NCBI GenBank assembly: GCA_009760855.2
Contig: WPIO01000002.1
Location: 1,767,501-1,831,500, forward strand
Reading direction: 5' to 3'
From: Cristatella mucedo
Taxonomy: Eukaryota; Bryozoa; Phylactolaemata; Cristatellidae
Length of the DNA: 64,000 nt
Both the position numbers and the translations under genes were made by a program. Below the pieces are notes generated by a model. The model searched no databases and had not been told where the DNA came from. It worked only from the letters and a program-made list of their open reading frames with translations. This document shows positions 57,103 through 64,000 of the stretch, one piece after another (position 1 is the stretch's first letter; each line of letters begins with the position of its first letter).

Positions 57103-58663
57103 CTAGCGGCGGCTGAAGAAGCTACGCGCCATGGACTTCTTGCCGCTGCTGCTGCCAGCAGCAGGTGCTGCTGCGGTCGATGCCTTAGCTTTGGCATCCC
57201 GTAGGAGCTGAGATTTGACCGTGGCATTCACCATCTGCTCCATGTCAACCTGAAGAAGTAGATGGCGCTGATCAGCTGAGCTGCCGATGCTCGGGGCAAA
57301 GCCCGGCAGGCCGAAGCAGCTTAGCCAATGAATTGCTGCACTGCTAAGATGCGCGGCAGTCTCGTGCCGGGGATTGCTCGCTGCCTATTGCAGATGCGGG
57401 AGGTTTTGGGTCATAGCAACGAGCGAAGTGAAGCTGCAAAAAGATGACGGCTGCATGTTGTAAACGGAAGTGATTCCGTGAAGCTGTGACACGTCTGCAA
57501 ATACACATTTGCATAAATCCCATAGTGACAAATGGTTACTGGGCCGAAACCATTGCCGATAACGCTGTTACGCAGCATTATGCGCGCACACACACATACA
57601 CACGCACACACCAACCGGCCAGCCTAAATGCACTTTAAGGCCGTTCACGTTTCACTATTAAGGTGTTCACGACGCGGCCACCCACAAAAACTAACCCGAA
57701 TTCACCCACTCACGTGCATACCTCTCATGCATCCCTCTTGCACATATCAACATGAACACACACCTCAACCCCCTCAAACAAAACACACATACACACATTC
57801 AAAAGGTTGCAGGATAGGACAGTCACTCTCGACAGTCATCGACGGCCTTTGGTCGTTAAGAATTTTCCGGTTGGTATGCGGCTGACCTCCGATGCACACG
57901 GAGCCGATTAGCACTGCTGCTCAGGCGTCACTCCTAGCATGCATAGTTGCATCCTGATCAAGCCCCGAGCATTGTGAGCTGAGGCCCATGCAAGAGCAAC
58001 ACGCCCAAGCCGCTCCAGACAGACGGCTGCTCTATACAAAGCTGTTAGTAAGGCCGCAGAGCTCGCTGGCTCTGCTCCGGCTGCTCAAGGGGCGGGGAAT
58101 TGGAGCGCCGGCAGCACGATTGTGCAGACACGACAGGCGATGCGTGGTCATCACACGGCCAGGCCAATAGCGTCGATGAGTGCACACTGGAAGCCACAAG
58201 TCTGCCGGGTGGCTGAGCATGATTGCCGAGCAATGAGAGGTCTAATCCACTTCCCTTTATTAGTGCGCCTCCCCCATGGTGGCTATTTGCAGGTGTCTTT
58301 GCCTGTTCTCCGTATGCTGGTGAAACTCCGGCCACTTTAATAGTTACTACCAGGGCTGCTCTTAACGCCGGCTTCACCAAACCGTGCAAGCCACTCTGTG
58401 AATGCAGTCTCGGTCTGGAATTCACAGCGGATTCTTACTACGACTTCTGTTTGGTCCCGATGTCTTGAGTCTAAGCAAGGGCCTGGCCATGGCTTGAATT
58501 CCATGCCGACCGGCTGACCCTGGCACTTAAGAGATGTCAATAAACACTGCACTTGGCACGCACCAAAAAAGAGCGCCTCGCTCAACGGCAGTTGCCAGCA
58601 TGCAGCGATAAATTAGGTTTAGCATGAAAGTAACAACGAAGGTCAAACTCGCTCTCTCTCTCC

Positions 58664-58713
<50 letters not shown>

Positions 58714-61700
58714 TTCTCTCTCTCGACCTCTCCACGGAAGCATTCAGGAGGGCGGATGCTCGAGCGCTTGCTACCACCGAGGCCAAGCCGCACTACCTGC
58801 CACAGCTCCACTTGCTGCGACAGCTTGATTTTCTTTTGGATTGTCTCGAGCAGCTCGTTCTCTAGGTTCATCAGGTGGTTCTTGGCTCGCAGCAGCTCGG
58901 CGACGGCTGCATCGCAGCGCTCCGACGCCTCGTCGCGCTCGCGCTCCAGCTCCGCAGCCAGATCCCGACTGCCGCTGCCTGCGGCCCGCAAGGCCAGCAG
59001 GGCGGCCTTCTCCGCCTCGAGCGCTCGAACGGCCTCGCGTAGCTCCTCGATCTGCAGTCAAACCGGAGGTGCGTGCACACGAAATGAGCGCGAGCGCTTC
59101 AGGCGAGGACCGCGTGCCGACGACAGGAGAAATGAACAGAAAAATCCTAGGGCAAGCAGCATCGGAGGCAGGCGTTAAGCAGGAGGCCCAGGCTTCGACG
59201 GCAGTCCTCCCGAGCGGTCTGCCCTACCTCGGCCATCTACAAGGGCAGATAAGGATCACGTGCACACGGTCGGCTAATCGACGCGGAGGAGGTCGGGACG
59301 GCCCTGGCGCGGCGGGCAGTCAAGAGTGAGCGGCAGCTGTTTGCTTCGCTAGGTCGCGGTGCAAACCGCGCACCTTTTGGCTCTGCTGGAGCAAGCGCTT
59401 TTCCATGTTGTCATACGACAGCCTTTTGACCAGCCGTCCGCGCACGACGTCATTCACGTGGCTCTTAATCAGACTGGCCAGCGACATCAGGCTGACTGGA
59501 CCAGCAGCAGTTTCACTATCCTGTGTGTCTTCGGAAGGTGACGACGAGCCTCTAAGTAATGCTCCGAGTTCGGTAGCAATGCATTTCATTATAGTCAACG
59601 CTTCGGACACCTCGAGGCGAAGCTGCCGATGGAAAAACCGAGTCAAGTACATGCCAGAAACCGCCAGCAAATGGAGCTCCCATAGCCCCACGTGGCAAAT
59701 TAAGAAGAGTTATGCAAAGAGGAACCCTACCGTGACTTCGCCAAAGGCACAGGATGACAAAAATGATGACGAGGGGGAGCTCGTTCTTCCAGCAGCATTC
59801 AGAGCCGGTGAACCGGGCCGGCTCCCCCTTTCTCTACACCCACTCCCAGCAGGCTCGGCTTAGGTACTTACCTGGCTATATGCATCCAAAGGTGGAAAGG
59901 GCGGAGACGAAGGACACTTGGCGGTCATGTCATCCGATTCCAGTTCATTCATCAAACTCGAATTAAGTGAAACAACAGGCATTCGAGACCTCTGCCGAAA
60001 AGAAAAAATAAAGCTAGCCTGTGTGGCACCCACCCGCACCTGCTGACAAAGCAAGCATTTGCTGACACAGCAAGAGATAGGCAGACAGAGCAAGCGATGA
60101 CGAATGACCCTGCACCAGATGGGCAGCAGCAAACATGCACGAAACGGGGTAGCCCTGAGGCTACTACATTGGCACATCCAGCTCCTAGCCTGTTCCACAA
60201 GAGAATTCATCCAAGCCGGTTCATGCGACGGTTCCGGTTACACGGCCACCTTTGGGGGGGAGGGGTAAAGGAGTACGAGGAGAGAAGTACTGTGCTAACT
60301 GAAAAAAGGACCATCAATGTTGTGACTCAATGTGGCGCGGACGCTTTTCGCTCATTCAGCAAGCAGGATTATGGCCTGGTTTGGCCATGAAGTAGAGCCT
60401 TGTGTGTGACGACATTCCTGGAGCATCTTTCGAGTTGCTATAGGTGCCACACTGGCAGACCGCGCAGCTATCACCGTTCACCGTCCATCTAAGAGAAACT
60501 CTAAAGAGGCCAGCTGGATTCGAATGCGGGGAGAACCCAGGCCAGACTTCGGCATACTAACCACTTGGCCACTGGCACGGTTCTCTGAACAGCCAAAGAC
60601 AAACTGACTACATCACAGGGCAGATGACTAATGCTGCTGCTGTAATACGGTTAACGTACTACCCGCTAGCGGCTCAGTCGAAAGTGAGTAGAAATAATAA
60701 TATTAAAAACAATACATTTGATATAGCACCCTCAGAGACCTTGATCTCTTTCTAGGCACTTCACATTTGCTACAAAGGAAGCACGATCGAACGGTTACTG
60801 GAAGCATGCCCAATAAACAAAAAGAATAACATGGTTAGGGGTACATGCACAGGGTCAGTATGCAAGTATGGTTAGTTGCAGCATGCACAGTGTCAGCACG
60901 CATAAGCACATAAAGAACGAATCACAGGGACCCATTAAATGCTGTAATAAATACATGTGTTTTCAATTTCTTTTTAAATGTGTTCAAGTCAGGGAATGCA
61001 AGGCAAGTCGGAAGTGAGTTCCAGGCTTTGGGAGCAAACAAACTAAAGGCACGGGCCTCCGAAGGATTTGAGATTCGTACGAGGTATGGGTAAAGATTCC
61101 GAAAAGTGGGTGGCACGATGCTTTGCCTGGTGAGGGAGTAGATCTGATTGACAGGTAGGCTAGGGGCCAAAGAATGAAGGGACCGAAAAGTGAATGACAA
61201 AAACTTGGAAGTCGATGCGTTGTTTACTGGGAGCCAGTGCAGGCCACTGAGACGTGGTGTGGTGTGGCAACTGTGATGCACACGACAGACAAGCCGGGCT
61301 CAGAGTTTTGCACCAGCTGTAAGCGCCTGATTACACAGGCCGGAAGGCCTGCAAGCAGTGAGTTTCAGAAGTCAAGACCAGATGCCACAAATGCATGGAC
61401 CAATTTAGATGCTGTATCCCTGTCTAAACAAGCCCGAATTTGAGCAATGTTATGTAGCTGAAAGTAGGCAGACATGACTGTGAAGCTGATGTGGTCTTGT
61501 AATGAAAGGTCACTTTGGAACATGGCACCTGGATTTCGTGCAGATTCAACAGGAGATATGCTGGCTGAGCCGATTGTGAGCATTTCTAACCTTTCTAATT
61601 TCTGAATCAAACTTGCTTTGCCCATAACTAGTAAGTTAGTTATATCATCATTCAATTTAAGAAAGTTTGCTGCCATCCATGTATGGATGCCATCAATACA

Positions 61701-64000
61701 TGCAGCAAGGGAGTTGAGAGAATTGGGCGTGCTGCTGGGCTGGGTGGGATCAAAGCAAAGGTACCACTGAGTGTCATCCGCATAGAAGTGAAAGCCTAGA
61801 TTGTGCTTGGCAATCACATTGGCTAGAGAGTGTAAACCGGGAAAACAACAGGACCAAGCAGAGATCACCAAGGTACCCCATATTTCGGAGGCTCCTCGGA
61901 TGATCTTTGTTCATTCACGTCAACACTTTGGAATCTCCCGCCGAGATAGGACCTGAACAATTGAAGTGCAGTACCAGTGATGCCCAGGTGAGATGAGAGG
62001 CATTAAGAAGGACTTGGGGTGATCGATAGTATCAAAAGCTGCCAAAAGATCGAGCAAAACAAGCAAAGAGACTATCCAAGTCTACATTTCTAAGTAGGTT
62101 GTAATACACCCGAAACAATGCTGACTCTGTGAAGTGATTAGCTCTAAAACGAGATGGGAACTTATTAGCAAGGTTTGTAAGTTTCCATATATGAGCTCAG
62201 GTGGTCTGCCACGACTTGTTCCAGTGTCTTTGATAAGAACGGTAGGAGGGAGACTGGGAGGAAGTTGCTCAAGTTCTCTTGGTCTAGTGTTGCTTTGCTG
62301 AGTAGTGGCCTGACTACAACCTTTTTGAAAGGTGCTGGGACATGACCTGAGCCTGACGACTAAGGTTTTGTCACTCACTTTTAGGTCACTTCATTCGTTG
62401 GCTCCAGCCTATCTCTCAGATCTACTCCCCCACCAGGCCAAGCATCATACTACCCGCTTTTCGGAATCCAACAGTTTACCAATACCTGGTACAAACCTCA
62501 AATCCTTTGGAGACCTTGCATTTACATCATATGCTCCCAAAGCCGGGAACTCCCTCCCGACTTGCCTCAGAACATCCCCTGACTTGACCACATTTAAAAA
62601 GAACTTGAAAACACACCTATTCAGGACAGCATTTAGTGGGTCTCTGCGATTCGTTCTTCATGTGCTTATGCGTGCTGCCACTGTTTGCATGCTGACCCTG
62701 TGCATGTCACCCCTAACCATGTTATTCATGTTGTTTATCAAACGTGATATTACTCACCATTCAATCGCGTTTCCCTTTGCAGCAAATGTAAAGCGCCTAG
62801 AAAGAGATTGAGTTCTGTGAGGGCGCTTTATCAAGTGCATTATTATTATTATTATTATTTAAGATGTTACTTAAGCATAGAAGCAGCAGATCAATGCATC
62901 GTAGAAGCAGGACAGTGGGAATAGTTGTCTTTTTTGATTGGGTTATGAACTTCAGGACTAAGTCACTAGTGACACAGAAATCAACCTATAAACAATTGCA
63001 TAAGAAAAACCACTGCACAATCTAATGCTCCCACAAAGAGAAAGTGCAGGGTAGATAGCAGTAACGTTATAATAACTAGGATAATGCAGTAGTAATACAC
63101 ACTTGCCTAGCTATGCACTATGGCCAAACGTGCACGAGCAAGCTTAAACAGCAGAGTCTACCTGTGGGTGCAGCCGAACAGCAGCATGAGGACGGACCAA
63201 AACCTTTTTGGCACATCCATCAAACGACAGCCTCTGCTACTAAATGCAAAATAGCCTCAAGTTAAAAGGTGGCTCAAATCGAGAAGATGCTTACATTTTT
63301 CGTCATCATTTATAGATCAAATAGCTGAAATATTTAAAGGGCAAGCAGCCCGGTCATCCCCACCACTCAGGCAACCAAGAAAGAGGGAGGCTGATCTACA
63401 CAGGTCGGGCATATACAGGAAGGGAGGCAGCTGCTCGACAACCAAGCAACGTGACCGCAAGCGCCGTCCTACCTGCTGCGACAATTCGATCTCCTCGAGC
63501 AAAGAATGATTTGCAGACGCAGCCCCACCTTCTACAACCTCGGTGCTGCGCTCCAGCTCGGCCTTGACTCCTTCCATGCGCTCCTGGTGCTCGCGAAGCC
63601 GAACGCTCGTCGACTGGAGCTAATGCGGGGAACAGTAGCCACTGCTGCGCGGCAGGTCAGCGAAGCCACCTTGCATCGCTTCGTGCGGGCCAGGGGGCTG
63701 CAGAGCGGGCTCAGCAGAGTGAGCCGGCCAAAGGCGACTGCAAGTCCGAAGCAGCTCCGACTGCTACCGGAGCAGCACTGCGCCGGCACTGCATCGAGCT
63801 CCCACCCGCCGAAACTACAAGAGCCACTCGCCACCGCCAGCGGCTCTCATCCTCTACGACTCGAAGGATGCGAGCGCTTCGTCAGCGCGCACCGGAGCGC
63901 GTGCTGCTGCTGGCAGCAGCTGCTGCTCCAGCTCACCTGGTCTGAGAGTTTCTCGTTCCGCCGCTCGAGTGACCCCACGCTGAGCTCCAGAGCGGCGCAC
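57103..64000 (-). CDS. BICD-family-like cargo adaptor (BICDL/BICDR type), C-terminal part
   Basis: BICD-related proteins are coiled-coil adaptors that link dynein-dynactin to Rab-bearing vesicles. Exons on the minus strand: 63937-64000 (cut by the window edge), 63473-63619, 63162-63236, 59872-59991, 59374-59622, 58797-59051 and 57103-57249, which ends in TAG. All internal boundaries are phase 0 and the joined reading frame is open for 351 residues. Key matches to known BICDL C-termini are SLLEEIELSQ, the ERDEASERCDAAVAEL heptad region, LENELLETIQKKIKLSQQ followed by VELWQVDM, and a basic aromatic end SFFSRR. The 25-residue exon at 63162-63236 (starting QRLSFDG) has valid splice sites but little coiled-coil character, so it is the least certain. 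The remaining N-terminal coiled coil lies beyond 64000. LINE copies fill the large intron 59992-63161. The assignment rests on remembered family motifs, not a search. Confidence 0.78.
57250..58796. other. Last intron of the BICDL-like gene
   Basis: No exon or transposon recognised, apart from the microsatellite at 58651-58725. Confidence 0.5.
58651..58725. repeat. (CT)n / C-run microsatellite
   Basis: CT dinucleotides interrupted by a run of about 13 C; lies in an intron about 70 bp from a coding exon. Confidence 0.95.
60500..60590 (-). mobile_element. tRNA-like SINE head
   Basis: Minus strand: TGGCCAAGTGGTTAGTATGC (A box) and CATTCGAATCCAGCTGG (B box). The arms do not fold into a full cloverleaf by eye. 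In an adaptor-gene intron. Confidence 0.5.
60692..62345 (-). mobile_element. Family A LINE, long degenerate copy
   Basis: The minus strand encodes RT from the APFKKVVVRPLLSKATL block through FHFYADDTQWYLCF (open at 61365-61871) to the C-terminus (60922-61281), with frameshifts. 3' UTR, hairpin and AAT tail are at 60692-60780. It lies in the large intron of the adaptor gene and in the same direction. Confidence 0.87.
62355..62862 (+). mobile_element. Family A LINE, 5'-truncated
   Basis: Open frame from [20 protein letters not shown] through [20 protein letters not shown], then 3' UTR, hairpin and (ATT)n. Head-to-head with the copy at 60692-62345. Confidence 0.88.

Noticed and set aside
58624-59329. 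Plus-strand open frames rich in Ser and Arg
   Set aside because: They lie opposite the GC-rich BICDL-like exon at 58797-59051, whose splice sites and motifs support the minus strand.

Overview
The window is animal nuclear DNA. Its genes are split by GT-AG introns, intergenic and intronic DNA is packed with retroelements, and long (AT)n, (CT)n, (GA)n and (GT)n tracts are common. I cannot name the species from sequence alone. The gene set and the many L2/CR1-type LINEs and tRNA-headed SINEs suggest an invertebrate metazoan; a sponge or another marine invertebrate is possible.

Three protein genes can be rebuilt exon by exon. (1) A copine (C2A-C2B-VWA) runs on + from 10741 to 29440. Sixteen exons join in frame to 517 residues with a stop; only the short first coding exon is not found. 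(2) An ABHD11-like alpha/beta hydrolase runs on + from 52865 to 56451 in five exons (273 residues). (3) The C-terminal 351 residues of a BICD-related dynein cargo adaptor (BICDL/BICDR type) run on - from 64000 down to 57103 in seven exons. Genes 2 and 3 converge, and their poly(A) signals imply overlapping 3' ends.

Nearly everything else is mobile DNA. The dominant family (called A here) is an L2-like LINE whose 3' end is a conserved hairpin followed by (ATT)n. It occurs as long copies (296-2010 on -, 13340-15995 on +, 60692-62345 on -), as truncated copies, and as bare tails. A second LINE family (B) ends in (ACATT)n; one copy sits inside an A copy. There are two tRNA-headed SINE types, one of which carries an A-like 3' hairpin. 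There are also two Tigger-like non-autonomous DNA transposons with TA duplications, a pair of related inverted-repeat elements with a shared cysteine-rich peptide remnant, and a decayed LTR retroelement with a gag-like region.

The most striking structure is a 323-bp inverted repeat with no mismatch that I can see, spaced by 425 bp, in intron 2 of the ABHD11 gene. Its transcript would fold into a long double-stranded hairpin. Regions listed as 'no gene seen' were read on both strands without recognisable coding or RNA signals.
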